Shown: positions 1 to 63,880, numbered from the stretch's first letter. The stretch is 64,000 nt of DNA from Chrysogorgia sp. JL179-B06 (GCA_035772405.1 JAYKKM010000207.1:851501-915500); one strand, 5' to 3'. Translations and numbers: made by a program. Notes: generated from the sequence alone by a model not told the origin.

Positions 1-241
1 CGTAAATTTTGTGAAGTTCTAGGCTAAACTTATACAAAATATAAGCTTTATTTAGCAACACCATGCAGCCTTTATTTAGCACGACAATGGTGTAATTTCA
101 TTGGTCCATGTACACAGCAGACGTTAGTACATGGCGAGGTATTAAGCGAGCCATTAGAACGTCTGCGAGGGAGGCTATGTTTGAAAGGAATATTAATTAA
201 TTTTATGCCTTATTCCAGCGTTTCCGCTATCCAACACATAC

Positions 242-51857
<51,616 letters not shown>

Positions 51858-52019
51858 CGTCCTACAAAAATGTTTGGCTTTCACATCAGCTAATCACTGA
51901 TCAGTGCAATTTCATCGTCTCCGACTCTGATCTCATTTCCAGACAAATACTACGACGTTTTATACTTTTCCGTCGAAACATTTCACAACGGAAAAGTGTA
52001 AGACATTGATAATACTTAC

Positions 52020-52150
52020 AAACCGCAGACGAAAACAGTTTAAATTCCAGTTATGGACAGTTACACGTTTAATCACAGTTTTATAAATACTCCATGTTCA
52101 AGTTATCTTCCCGAACGAGGGAGGGCGAGTCAGCGATATATCAGCGGTTT
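52020..52150 (-). promoter_or_regulatory. probable noncoding first exon and promoter side of the FNBP4-like gene
   Basis: On the minus strand a consensus splice donor (GGTTT|GTAAGT) ends at 52020. A matching acceptor (TTTTTGTAG|GACG) lies four bases before the start codon, at 51861. This suggests a 5'UTR intron of about 160 bases. The transcription start was not identified; the right limit is a guess. RNA data would decide it. Confidence 0.4.
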
Positions 52151-52483
52151 CGCATTAAAAAGTTCTTGAAAACAAAATCAGATACTCCAGGAGGAGAATA
52201 TTTCTTGCCAAGATGGGATAGATTTGCCGTATAACTAAAAATTTAGTACGATAACTGGAACTATAAAGGATCGTTGATGATGTTTAGAATTACATAACGC
52301 ATATCTATTACATAGGGAGATTTAGATTTTAGACCACTGACACCACCTCCCCTGACAAGTAAAATCGATAAAATCATCTGACATTAGCCAGATGGTATTA
52401 ACCAGAGTAATAACATGGTCACCTCGTCCTCGGTTTCTTTTGTTTTAACAGGAGTCTACTGTCGTATTTACCTAATGAATACT

Positions 52484-52573
52484 GGATGAGGGATATTTAG
52501 TTCTATGAACATCCCTCATCAATATATTCATGAGGGAAGTTTAGAACTAAATATCCCTCATCCAATATTCATT
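52484..52573. repeat. short palindromic repeat
   Basis: AATGAATACTGGATGAGGGATATTTAG mirrors the right arm; an inner GAGGGA(A/T)/TCCCTC pair adds a second hairpin. Confidence 0.8.
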
Positions 52574-53224
52574 AAAAATATGCCTCAAAGAACTAATTGA
52601 TTTGTTCCTACTCCACAATGTATGTCTTTTGGTGCTTAAAGAACTCGGTTTTCATTTGCTTTGGCAACTTCTTTATCGCTCACAACAGGGCCTTTTTTAA
52701 GGATTTTCCCGTGGCGGGGGGGGGGGGGGGGGGGGCATTTTCCTAAAAGGGACATTCGTGGCCAAAATATTTGTTTATATATTTGTCTGCCATTTTATTT
52801 AAAAATATTTTTTCTTCAATTCATGATCAGTGGGGGATCCAGGGTTGTTCGAAAGGGTAACGGTAATCTACTAGGGGAGTCTGGGGGCATGTCCCCATAG
52901 GAAAATGTTTAATTTTGCAAAGCCCAGAAGTGCTTTTCCGGCGATTTCTGATAATAATTTTTGCTAAATTAAGGCACCACGCCGTTGCTAAAAATGCACT
53001 ACAAAGGGGCATCAAGATTATGAAACACTCGTTAATATAAACTCCCCCCCCCCCCGCCTAGCCTTGGCCAGAGGGGGTGCAGGGGGAGTGCTATTTTTCA
53101 TAAAGCAAAAAAATATTAGAGACAAAAATGAGATACAGTAATTTGAGTAATAACATGCAGTAACTCTGACACTGCCAGACAGTCTGTTGATGGGTTTAAC
53201 TTTATATAGAGTTGAACTGTTTAA

Positions 53225-56200
53225 AGTGCTTATAAACCCAAGATTCGGATAGAGCATAAAAAGTTAGTTAATAAGTTCTAGATTAGTTTTTGCGTTAAAC
53301 TTTTAGTTTCGGAGATATAAGGGCTCAAAGTCACAATTTGTGAAAAAAAGTAGCGCAGGCCGGGAGACTGGGTCCGAGGAACGTGTTATGTTTCAATACT
53401 TATAAAAATATATTACAATTCGAGTAGACAAGGTAACATGGAATAATCCGGTATATGTAACCGGGTTTATAATTTTGACTATAATTCAAAGTTCAGTATC
53501 ATTATGTAGTGGTTCATTACTTAGTTTCTGGTCAAAACATGATTTTCTATATCCCGGTTCTATATACCGTTTTCCGGTATATGCAACCGGGTTTATAATT
53601 TTGACTATAATTCAAAGTGTATCATATTCAATATACAATATCGTTATTAGTATGCATTATTTCATATACAGCCGAGTTTCTTTGTTGACTATAATTTTAC
53701 GGCAAATACTCCATTTACTATTTTAATACGCATTTCCCGATAAAAGCACGATTTGATGTCTCTGTTTTCCATATATACCGTTACATCCGGGTTAGATCTA
53801 GTAAGTCTACTAACCATAAATTATAAAAAGGTTTTGCACGAATTCAAAGAGTATATATATAGATATTATATATAGATATAATGTATCTCTTTATGTGATG
53901 ATAGCGGTGGACTAATATATATAAGCTTCTATATCCATCTAACATGAAGTACCTTAATATTGCCCGGTTGCAACGGTTGCATATACCGGAAAATGGAAGC
54001 GAAATATACCTGTCTTTGCTTATGCGCCATCTTGTATTCTGTGTGAAAGAGTTGTAGTGAAATATCATTGTTTAAATTGCGGATAAGTTGATCTAAAATG
54101 CCTAAACAACGTACTAGCTATTCAAAAAAGCGAAGGTTTAGTGGAAATCAGCATTCTACCATTAGAGCGTTCCCGAATGAGCGGGAGGGAATCGTCCCAA
54201 ATATCGACAACTTCTAGTGGAGAAAATGTGCCAACGACACAGTCTGCAGGAAGTATGTCTGACACTTCACTGTCAGCATCAGCACGGAAAATCGATGTAA
54301 GTCGCCGGGAGATGCCAGAATTAAGTGAAAATGAAGTACGTGGCTACCGATTTGTAAACCTTGAGATTTTGGGAACTATATTTAAACTATTACCATGCAA
54401 GGAATGCTTTGAATGCCAGTTGATGCTCGTTGAAGACGATTCCAAGCGTATGGGATCTGCCTCGTGTCTTTCAGTTTGCTGTAGCGCGTGTGGATGGTCT
54501 GAAGCATTCTATACCTCTGTAAAGCTAGGTCATTGTTTTGAAATTAACAGAAGAATGACCTATGCCATGAGGTCGATTGGTTGTGGGTTATCAGCAATGG
54601 AGAGATTTTGTTCTACAATGAACATGCCACCGCCAGTTAATCCACGAGCATTTAACTACCACAATAAGGCTATACTATGCAAGATGCTGGCCAAGAAATT
54701 CACAATTTGAACACTTCAGAAGTCAATAAGGCTGGGATTCTTAAAACAGCTGTTTCATGTGATGGAACCTGGCAAAGAAGGGGTTTTTCGTCGTTGCACG
54801 GTTGTGTTACTGTTATATCCATGGAAACAGGGAAAGTTCTTGATATCGAACCCCTGAGCAAAGTCTGTAACAATTGCAAGAAGCATGAGGGAAAGGATGA
54901 TACAGAAAATGAACTTTGGAAAGCAGAACATGCACCAAAATGCAAAGCCAACTACAGTGGTTCGGCACCAGGCATGGAACCAGAAGGAGCGAAACGGATT
55001 TTTAACCGCTCAGTAAGTTCTCTCAAACTTCAGTATATGACAAGTTATTTGGAGATGGGGATAGCAAAAGCTTCAGTGCTGTAGAGAATACCTACAAAGA
55101 GGAGTGGTGTAGTGGTAGTCAAAAAAGAATGTGTCGGACATGTACAGAAACGGCTTGGGACGGCATTGCGGAAACTGAAGAAAGAAAAAAAAGGATTAGG
55201 TGGAAAAGGAAAGTTAACCGATAACATGATTGACAAAATGCAAAATTATTATGGTATTGCTATCAGGAGCAATAAAGGTAACCTTGAAGCAATGAAGAGC
55301 AATATACTTGCCACACTTTTCCACTGTGCTTCCACCGATAAGCAGCCACTTCATACCTATTGTCCCGATGGTGAGGATAGCTGGTGTGGCTATAAAAGGG
55401 ATAAAGCCAAGGACACTAAAACTTATAAACATGGGAAGGGCTTGCCTCTGGAAATCATTGGTGAAGTAAAGCCTATTTATGCCCGCTTAAGTGATGATGA
55501 CCTCTTAAGGAAGTGCCTTGATGGGAAAACCCAGAACCAAAACGAGGCTTTTAATGGAATGATTTGGCAAAAAAAAACTGTGTTTGTTGGATCTGATTCT
55601 TTAAAATTGGGAGTGTATGATGCTGTAGCCCACTTTAACATTGGTGAACAGGCCACTATTAAGATTTTAGAGGCCTTGGAAATGAAACCAGGAGTCCTTA
55701 GCCATGTTGGAGTATTTCAAGCAGATCGTCTTCGGGTAAAGAAGGCAAACTATAAAGAGAAAGAATCCACCAAGAAGCGTCGAAAGGTGCTTAGAGGCCA
55801 AAGGAAGAAGGTGGGAGACAAAAACAAGCAGAAGGAAGGTGAAACCTATGCTGCTGGGTCATTTTGAGAGGTTGTGGTCCTTTTTCTATTTGTGCTGCAC
55901 TGTATTTTATGAAGAATAGTCGTTAAAAAACGTTTAAGCTTAATTTTTTCAAATTGTCCTTTCCCGAGATGCCAAAAACTCTCCTGACCTCAATATATAT
56001 CCAATCAGTGTCACATTTTCAGTAATTTATTATTACTAATTGAGCTATGATGTGAACCTAAAAAATCACATACCTGAGAAATACATCATTGTGTAAAACT
56101 CTATTGTTTACCTTCATTTACCCCGATTTTAGAATATTTGCATTAGATATAATAAAAAAATTTGGTAATGCCTTAGATGTTAACTTTTTTAGGTTCACAT

Positions 56201-56489
56201 AATAGATACATGCATTGGGTATCTGTTAAATGTGTTTTTAAATCTGTCTGAACTTTACTTTTGATGTAATCATTTTTGGCGCAAGTACTCTATATTGCGC
56301 AATATAAGGGCGTTGCTTGGTTACCATGGCAACAACACATATACTTTTTTCCAAAAAATGGCACAATTTGCATGTTTGAGCCGTTATATCTCCGAAACTA
56401 AAAGTTTAACGCAAAAACTAATCCAGAACTTATTAACTAACTTTTCATGGTCTATCCGAATCACCAAAAACCCATTTTTTGAAGCCTAC
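53225..56489 (+). mobile_element. DNA transposon with TTAA flanks and long TIRs
   Basis: Inverted arms of about 120-130 bases: TAGTTTCGGAGATATAAGGG, GTTTTTGCG and AAGTTAGTTAATAAGTTCT at the left are mirrored at 56365-56460. TTAA lies at 53221-53224 and 56490-56493. The interior holds the transposase pseudogene and a 125-bp tandem repeat (CCGGTATATGTAACCGGGTT, 53448-53635). Confidence 0.8.
54097..55867 (+). pseudogene. Mutator/Kolobok-type DDE transposase, frameshifted
   Basis: Begins MPKQRTSYSKKRRFSG at 54097, then changes frame near 54180. A cysteine-rich zone follows (CKECFECQL, CCSACGWSE), then CDGTWQRRGFSSLHGCV (first aspartate), CNNCKKHEG, a GDGDSKSF block readable only in a shifted frame near 55045-55075 (second aspartate), VKKECVGHVQKRLGT, KGLGGKGKLTDNMID and KTQNQNEAFNGMIW (glutamate), ending in a lysine/arginine-rich tail. 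Frame breaks near 54180, 54700, 55040 and 55095 make it nonfunctional as read. This family is common in cnidarian genomes. I recognise the transposase type, but its superfamily label is uncertain; the TTAA flanks favour Kolobok. Confidence 0.85.
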
Positions 56490-56798
56490 TTAATTATCTC
56501 TATTGCATTTTATTTGTGAAGCGTTCGAAAAAATCCAGTTTTCTCCTTGATTTCCTCAGTGTTTAGATAAACCGCGTGGGAAAAGTACTGGGAACGAGGT
56601 TGTTGTTTGGACTACTACGAAAACCACCGATGTGTGGTCACGGCAGCAAATAACGTATCATGGCACCGCCCACAAACATATGCTGCCACGCCCACAAACA
56701 TGTAAGAATGCGTAGTGAGCACCGGCAGTGAGTGAGTCCATTTCCCAGTTTCAGTGAGCGGGAATGCTAGAAATTGTGGTATTGATTTGAAACATAGC

Positions 56799-58113
56799 AT
56801 GTATTCGCAGTTGTTTGTTGGAAGAAAGTATGAATTTAAAGTGGAGTACAGTAGCTGTGGAAACGCCGGCAAAGAAAAATGGGCAAAATTCTTCATGGAA
56901 GAGACATGTGTCAGATCTTTAACGATGGAAAGCTTAAATCAACGCATCAAGGAAAAGTGCAGCTTCTTGCCTTCAAATTTAAAGTACATGGACAGCGATA
57001 AGGATTGGATAGATTTGAGTAGCGAAGATTCAGATTCTTTCGTAGACATGATTGAAAGTGCGCAAGCCGTACCAGAAAGAGAAAATCTTTATCGAATAAT
57101 CTTAAAAGTATCGAACACAACATCTCCTCTTGTGCTAATTCACGGTGATCCCGTCGCCAGTAAAAGATTTCATTCACCTTCTCCACAAAAACCTAAGAAA
57201 CGAGTAAGAGGGAGACTGGACTTTGAAGATATAGAGTCCAACGGCAATGAAGATAACACAAAAACAGGTAACACTATGTATACAACACCAACGCAGAAGT
57301 ATTTTGATAAATTGCACCGTGACATATCGCTTCAACAATCACTATTTCAAGAGAAAGATCGTGAAATTAGACAGCTTGAAGAAAGTTATACTAATACTCA
57401 TACAGATAGTGGTCCAAAGTGTACGAAGTGGTCATAATAAATCGAATTGCATGTTTCCACCATGTGTGTCAGCGTCCATATGCAATGACATTAAGCGCCA
57501 TGCTGATGAAAGCAAATATGTGAAAGCAAAGAAAGATGAGTTGAAAGCAATTAATGCAAAATTAAATGCTATGCTGGAAGAATCGAAGTCGAAGAAACAA
57601 ATGTACGAAAAAGCTCGGAACACGTTTGCATCACAAGTACAGGCAGATTTGATTAATAGTAATCAACAGAAGTACTTGAGGAAAACACTAATTGGCCAGT
57701 CTGTTCCTAACTGGTTGGCTGTTAACTCAGACATCAGAAAACTAGAAAACATTTGTCGGGGAAAAGTGCCTCCTAAGTCAGAAATTCAACATCTAATTAA
57801 GCAGTTTGACGAGGGATTTTGTGTTCTACAAAGTTCCGACCAAAGTAGCAGCACTACACCATGTGTAAACCCTGTGAAAGCTTTATGGGAGATGAAAGGT
57901 ATACATTTTCCTGGTTCTCATGCTCTTCCAAACCAACAGTTTCCATCTGAATTTGACGGGGCCAGTGCTACGGTGAGTGCGTCACAATTGGATAATTTGG
58001 GAGAGCCTAAAAGCAAATTTGATGAAGATTCATTTTTGGAAATAGGATTAAAGAAGAGTTTGGAAGACATTAATTCAAGTACGCCTAGTACTGCACTCCG
58101 CGGATGCGGATGA
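56799..58113 (+). pseudogene. passenger ORF of the Tc1-like element: PB1-like domain, cysteine cluster, coiled coil
   Basis: The first ATG is at 56799 (MYSQLFVGRKYEFKVEY). Residues of about 10-95 fit a PB1-like fold: a basic first strand, then LKYMDSDKDWIDLSSEDSDS, which resembles the acidic OPCA motif of PB1 domains. A basic patch (PQKPKKRVRGRLDF) could be a nuclear signal. Frame changes near 57425-57440, in the middle of a likely zinc motif (KCTK ... GHNKSNCMFPPC). A lysine/glutamate-rich helix (KAKKDELKAINAKLNAMLEE) and a serine-rich end follow. No known transposon protein comes to mind. One small indel separates it from an intact ORF. Confidence 0.7.
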
Positions 58114-58963
58114 TTTTGAAGGGTTAGATTTGCTGTTTTAAAGCAGCATACATTGTAGATCGTGAGGACAGAAGTAAATTGAACTGAAATGCCATAGATG
58201 CATGGTTGCGTAGTGCATGTATATATTTATCAGTAGTATAAAACACTGTTGTTTATACCTTGACTTTTTTGGGGTATCAGAAGGCATGAGGAGAAATACG
58301 TTCATATTTTATGTTGAGTTTAAACGGTGTTTAATTTAAAACAATTCGTGCAGTTTAATGAATTAACAAGCGAATCATGGAAAAATGTTCACATTTAGAA
58401 AATAAATTAATGAAATTTTGGCGAGGTTTTGAAAGGTTCCGCCCTGTCTCTGGTCATTTGTATTAATTGTATAAGCGTGGGAACATTTCAACATGCAGGC
58501 TTTGTTTGTCAAACGCGCACGCCGCCTCGGCTCTTGCTCGCTCCAAATAAAAACCTCTGGACCCAGAGTTACTAATCGCCAAGGTAACGTTTGTAACGTT
58601 AATAAACCGGAATTTATTCGCAACTACAAACGCGCAGCCTTGCAACTGTACGTTTTGTGTTCAGGCGCGGCAAAAACAATAAGAATCGCTGTATAAACAA
58701 AGACGTCGGGCTACTAAGAAAAACAAGTTATTGACTCTCGTAATTTCCGTCATGATAAAATGTATTACATTTTTTAATAGATAAATTTTAACAGCACAAT
58801 CTTAAATGAAAATCTTAACATGAATTCGTGAACCGCCAACCCACAGCTATATAATAAGGAACCGAATTGGATTACTATATATTGAGTTATTTAATTATAG
58901 CAGTTCCTATTTTACAACTTTGGCTACCGTCTGTTGAATACAGTTTTGACATGCAGTGTACAT
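58114..58963. other. spacer between the two transposon genes
   Basis: No ORF with a motif. It holds the 3' ends of both convergent genes. Confidence 0.6.
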
Positions 58964-60038
58964 TCAAATATCAATGTATCCAGTATGCTGAAAGAATCCT
59001 ACCATATCTTGTGGTGTTATTTCTTTAAGCGCTTCATAAACAGCGACGTGTAAATTGGTCCGCAGAAGCTCGCGAAATTCATACCTTCGGAGAATGGTTT
59101 TCAGCTTGTTGAAAACGTTTTCTGTAGGATTGAATTCCGGGGAGTATGTTGGTAGATAAACGAATGTGCACCCGATATCGTCAAGGTATTCCCCGAGAGC
59201 CTGTCCTGCTCGATGGTGATGAATGGCAGCGTTATCCATAATGATATGGTCGCCATATGAAAATGCTGGTTTACCACTTGGAAGAACAATGTGACTTGTT
59301 TCCTCAAAAAAATTTAGAAAGGTAGCAGAATTGCTTGCGCCATCAATTGTATTTGCATAAATTACGCCATCCAGACCACACAGCAAGTTCAGAGTTATAT
59401 TAGGTGAGTTCATGTTTCGCATGACTTCGACGGCAGGTGTACCAATAAGGGAATGACCGTAATTTGGTCTACCTACATCTGGTAACTTAATACCTGATTC
59501 ATCAAAGAATAACAAATTAGATGGATTAATCGTATGAATATAGTTTAAAAAACTCTTGACAATAGTTCATGTTTGTAGCGGTGAATTTCTCAGCCATAGG
59601 ACGAGTCATCCTTTTCCAAGTCCACTTTCCGTCGTTCATATCGTTTTTGAACGCTCTTTGCAACGCTGTCTTTGACGTTCCACCAGCTACATCGCAAAAT
59701 TCATTTACATTCCTGTAAACTTCGCCTGTGCTCGTAGAAGGCCTGTGCGTCTTTAAAAGTCGCACAAATTCAATATCCACTTGTTGAATATGCTTAACTC
59801 CCCCAGAGCAACGTTTAACACTTGTGTCCCCCGTGTCAATAAAACATTTCCATACCTTACGAATCGTATCGCTTTTAACTCTATATTTCATCGCTAACGC
59901 TGTGAAACTCCCTGGGAAATAGCCTGTGGCAAGGTCACCTCCTTGTTCAATTATATCTTGAACAATATTTCTCTTTAAGTCCGTGTCAAGAGCTTTTCCA
60001 CGTTCGTATACCCTTCCAGACTTACTAAATTGGGCCAT
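58964..60038 (-). pseudogene. DD37E Tc1/mariner/IS630-type transposase, one frameshift
   Basis: The start MAQFSKSGRVYERGKALDTD is at 60038. Helix-turn-helix regions follow (FTALAMKYRVKSDTIRKVWK; STSTGEVYRNVNEFCDVAGG). The catalytic part has LLFFDESG (D1), HIIMDNAAIHHH (D2) and PTYSPEFNPTENVFNKLK (E), with 37 residues between D2 and E. A T-run length change near 59560 shifts the frame between the two halves. Otherwise the ORF is intact, matching the fresh TIRs. Confidence 0.88.
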
Positions 60039-60166
60039 CGCAAACAACAAAAAGACGCAAAAGCTATTCGCATTCTTACATGTTTGTGGGCGTGGCAGCA
60101 TATGTTTGTGGGCGGTGCCATGATACGTTATTTGCTGCCATGACCACACATCGGTGGTTTTCGTAG

Positions 60167-61550
60167 TAAGTATTCTGTGGTATAGTCAACGAAATCTCGA
60201 TTTGTGTAAATTTGTGTTTGTCGAGATGTTCAGTTTTATGACGTTTTGTGACGTATAAGTTTTATCACGTAACTTGTCAACGCTGTGAAGTTTGAACGAT
60301 CTGTTCTGCCTTCTGAGTGAGGAAGTATTCTCTTGTCAAGGACTCAAGGTAAGACGACTAAGATAGTTATGTATACTTAATTTTCTTGTTAAACGCTCAC
60401 CAAACGGAAATATGGCTCAGTGACTGCGAGGTATCTGAGATTTCTTGCCATCATAGCATCACTTGTAACTTGTCATGGGCAAACTTGTCAATTTGTTTTG
60501 TTTGTGAATACAGTTTTCCTTGTATTTTAGGTGTATATTGGTGTGAGTTCATTGTTTCTCATTCATGCAGAACAATGCACATCCGTGTCCCTCATACACA
60601 GCTGTGACATATAAAGCGACAGAATATATTGAACTGCATTTTTATTACAAGAAACAAATTCTGATTAACTTAGTTTATCAACTGACAACTGTTATAATGT
60701 CAATTTTTTGCGTTCATATTGAACTGCATTTTATGCAAGAAACAAATTCTGATTAACTTAGTTTATCAACTGTTATAATGTCAACTTTTTGTGTTCATAT
60801 TGAGCTGCATTTTTATGCAAGCCATGTACAGACAACAACCTGTATGTTATACAACTATTTTATCTTTATGTTCAATTGCATTTTTATGCAACTGTCCAAT
60901 TTACATCTGTTTAATATTACACATGTTCATGAACTACTATATTGTGAATAGATGTTGAGAACGGTTACAACACAAGGGGGGTTAACAAGGTTGAGGCAGA
61001 TGTGAGACATCTGCAAATGTGCCAGGGCCAGATTGTGAGTACCTATGCTCCAGCAAGCTCATTGTGAGCTGGCCTGAGCTCCATATATATGTGCTGAAGA
61101 ACTCACTGCTCTGGTATTACCTAAACCATAACCGCATGGGTATGATGCTGTACTACCTCCACTGCTGCAACTTTGACTTCTCATTTTTGTAATTTTGCAC
61201 AATATCACGACAGTGCCTTGGATTTCGAGGCAGCACTTCCCTTGCGATAGTAACTTCTAGTTCTAGTGTCTATACACTACTTGTGAACATTTGATTTTGA
61301 AAATATTTTGTAATTTTTATCTACATGATACATACATGCTACAGTTACAATTAACCCGAAGAGAAAATTTTCAAGATTAACGTCAATTTGGTTTGATGGC
61401 TTCGCCACTGCAGTTTGCAGTTCTCCTGCTGGTGTATCTAATGAACATTTTTACGTGGAACCGCTAACATATCGCTGACTCGGACTCAACGTCCGTGGAA
61501 GAGTTATACCGTGCACAGGGAGTTCTAGCTAACTCGGTCTAATTAATACC
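60167..61550. other. flanking DNA without a supported gene
   Basis: Contains a tandem repeat of about 95 bp at 60628-60825 (TATTGAACTGCATTTT..., AACTTAGTTTATCAACTG, two to three copies). No coding signal seen. Confidence 0.6.
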
Positions 61551-61848
61551 CGTGGGGATTTAACATATTTGTAATCTATGGATTCTCCTGAGATAAATTG
61601 TAATATATCTTGTCAGCTGAAAATTTCATCTTCATAGACTTTTTGGCTGTTAAAGTTGACGGAAATGATGTCATAGCGGGCATCTGTCTATATGAAAACC
61701 TCTTTAGAGATTCCCGCTATGACGTCATTTCCGTCAACTTTAACAGCAAAAAAGTCTATGAAGATGAAATTTTCAGCTGACAAGATATATTACAATTTTT
61801 CTCAGGAGAATCGATAGATTACATATATGTTAAATTCCCACAGACGTT
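61551..61848. mobile_element. foldback MITE
   Basis: Long arms mirror: TTGTCAGCTGAAAATTTCAT, AGTTGACGGAAATGA and GATTCTCCTGAGA at the left recur inverted at the right, around a short unpaired centre at about 61690. Confidence 0.9.
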
Positions 61849-62159
61849 ATATGTACTTTAAGGTCTCTTCCCAGCACAGCCTACATGTTTATCAGTAATC
61901 ATCTATACAAAAGCAAACAGCTACAAATGATCGTTCGTTCGTGTCACTTCGTATAAAAGGCTGTACGAGTGCCATGTATTTGCTCATCAATACCTTGTAT
62001 TTGCTCGTGAATGCCTTGTATTTGCTCGTAGGCCACTTCCTTATATGGAATACGTACCTATACTAGTATGGGGCGCCGTTTGTAAAAAAATTATTTAGCG
62101 TTTTATTTTGTATATTTTGATGTTATCTAGCTCCTCATGGTTTGTCGTTTATAAATAAC

Positions 62160-62265
62160 ATTTGTTTTTATTAAATAACACTTGCGATTTACTGAATAAC
62201 ATTTGCGATTTACTAAATAACACATGCGATTTACTAAATAACATTTGCGATTTAATAGTATGTCT
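62160..62265. repeat. tandem repeat, unit about 21-22 bp
   Basis: Four to five units of AAATAACATTTGCGATTTACT. The same unit recurs inverted at 63755-63880. Confidence 0.9.
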
Positions 62266-62305
62266 GTAGCGCCTCCTATAGTAACTCTATTTTAATAACA
62301 TTTAA

Positions 62306-62775
62306 AGGACATTGGCAACAAAAATTAAGTTTTGTCTAATATGAAAGAACTCGTAAAATAATAGAGTAACATCTTTTACAACTTTTCCGTATTTTACTTC
62401 GTTTTTGAAATATTTCAGTTTGTTTGATATGTAAATGGTCTCTGACGTCAGGTGTGGGGTAGAGAATTTTCACTCATTAAAATATTAGTTCCATCTTCAA
62501 GTTTGTTCCACAAATTTACTTGAAAATATGCGTATAACAACTCCCCATGATAATGAACGTTGTAAATTTAGCAATCACTGAGATATAAGACATTTTTTAA
62601 TGAGTGAAAATTCTCTACCCCACACCTGACGTCAGAGACCATCTCATTTACATATCAAACATACTGAAATATTTCAAAAACGAAGAAAAATACGGAAAAG
62701 TTGTAAAAGGTGTTACTCTATCATTTTACGAGTTCTTTAATATTAGACAAACTTACTTTTTGTTGCCAATGTCCT
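62306..62775. mobile_element. TTAA MITE, AGGACATTGG type, copy D4
   Basis: 470 bp with intact arms and TTAA on both sides (62302-62305, 62776-62779). The best-preserved copy. Confidence 0.92.
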
Positions 62776-63195
62776 TTAAGGACTATTTTTACACTGGTAC
62801 TCAGCTTGCGTGCATTTGTAAACAATCCGAAATCCAATTAGGAAATAATTAAGTACCACTTATCAACTATAGCTTTGACTAATCACTAATCATATCGCAT
62901 CTATTTCTGTATCATATCATGTTATTTTTAATCTTCTAACGCAAGTGCCCGTACATGGACATAAACATTGTAATTCTGTATCACGACTAATTCCTCCACT
63001 CATTATAAATAATCAGATAATTCTCTTAGTTAGACAGTTGCTCCTCTCGCCTTGCAGCGATCACTCTGTTCATAAAGTTCTCTATCAAAGTTAATTTGAA
63101 TTATTACCGTTTGTATATGTCGACATTTTGTATATGTCGAAATTTAAGGTCTTTACATTTTAGGTTTTTTATTTTTTCTAAATGTCGACATTTGT

Positions 63196-63751
63196 GCGGC
63201 TCAAGCCAAAGACTACATTGACCAGCGGATGTACTTTTTTGGTTAGGTACTTTATCTGACCCCAATTATAGTGTATCATATAATAACTGATGCAACCATG
63301 TATACTCTTAAGCCCCCTTACTCTACTTAGCCCTCCTTACGTCTCCTTAGCCCTCCTTAGGCATACTTAGGCCTCCTTAGCCCTCCTTAGGCCTCCTCAG
63401 CCATCCTTAGCCACCCTTAGGCATACTTAGCCCTCCTTAGGCATCCTCAGCCATCCTTACGCATCCTTAGCCATCCTAAGGATGGCTAAGGAGGGCTACG
63501 GATGGCTAAGAAGGGCTAAGGAGGGCTAAGGATGGCTAAGAAGGGCTAAGGAGGGCTAAGGATGGGTAAGGAGGGCTAAGGATGCCTAAGGAGGGCTAAG
63601 GAGGGTTAAGTAGAGTAAGGAATGTTAAGTAGAGTAAGGAGGCTTAAGAGTATACATGGTTACATCAGTTATTATATGATACACTATAATGGGGGTCAGA
63701 TAAAGTACCCAAAAAAGTACATCCGTCAATGTAGTCTTTGGCTTGAGCCGC
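63196..63751. mobile_element. large foldback with CCTTAGCC-repeat arms
   Basis: Outer arms GCGGCTCAAGCCAAAGACTA and complement continue through ATAGTGTATCATATAATAACTG. The inner half of each arm is a string of 7-10 base units (CCTTAGCCCT, CCTTAGGCAT, CATCCTTAGC) that meet as their complement near 63473. Confidence 0.92.
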
Positions 63752-63754
63752 TTA

Positions 63755-63880
63755 TGTTATTTAGTAAATCGCAAGTGTTAGTTAGTAAATCGCAATGTTA
63801 TTTATAAAATCTCAAGTGTTATTCAGTAATTCGCAAGTGCGATTTAATAAATCGCAATGTTATTTATTAAATCACAAGTG
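63755..63880. repeat. tandem repeat, inverted partner of 62160-62265
   Basis: Five to six units of GTTATTTAGTAAATCGCAA. Confidence 0.9.

Larger units (their letters stand above)
56615..60166. mobile_element. Tc1/mariner/IS630-type transposon with two convergent genes
   Basis: 98-bp TIRs (56615-56712 and 60069-60166) start CTACGAAAACCACCGATGTG and differ at one position by eye; TA flanks both sides. The left gene reads rightward (56799-58113), the right gene (transposase) reads leftward (60038-58964), about 0.85 kb apart. TIR identity implies recent movement. Confidence 0.9.

Noticed and set aside
63300..63650. Interstitial telomere repeat
   Set aside because: The unit is CCTTAGCC-like and variable, not a TTAGGG array, and it forms a palindrome.
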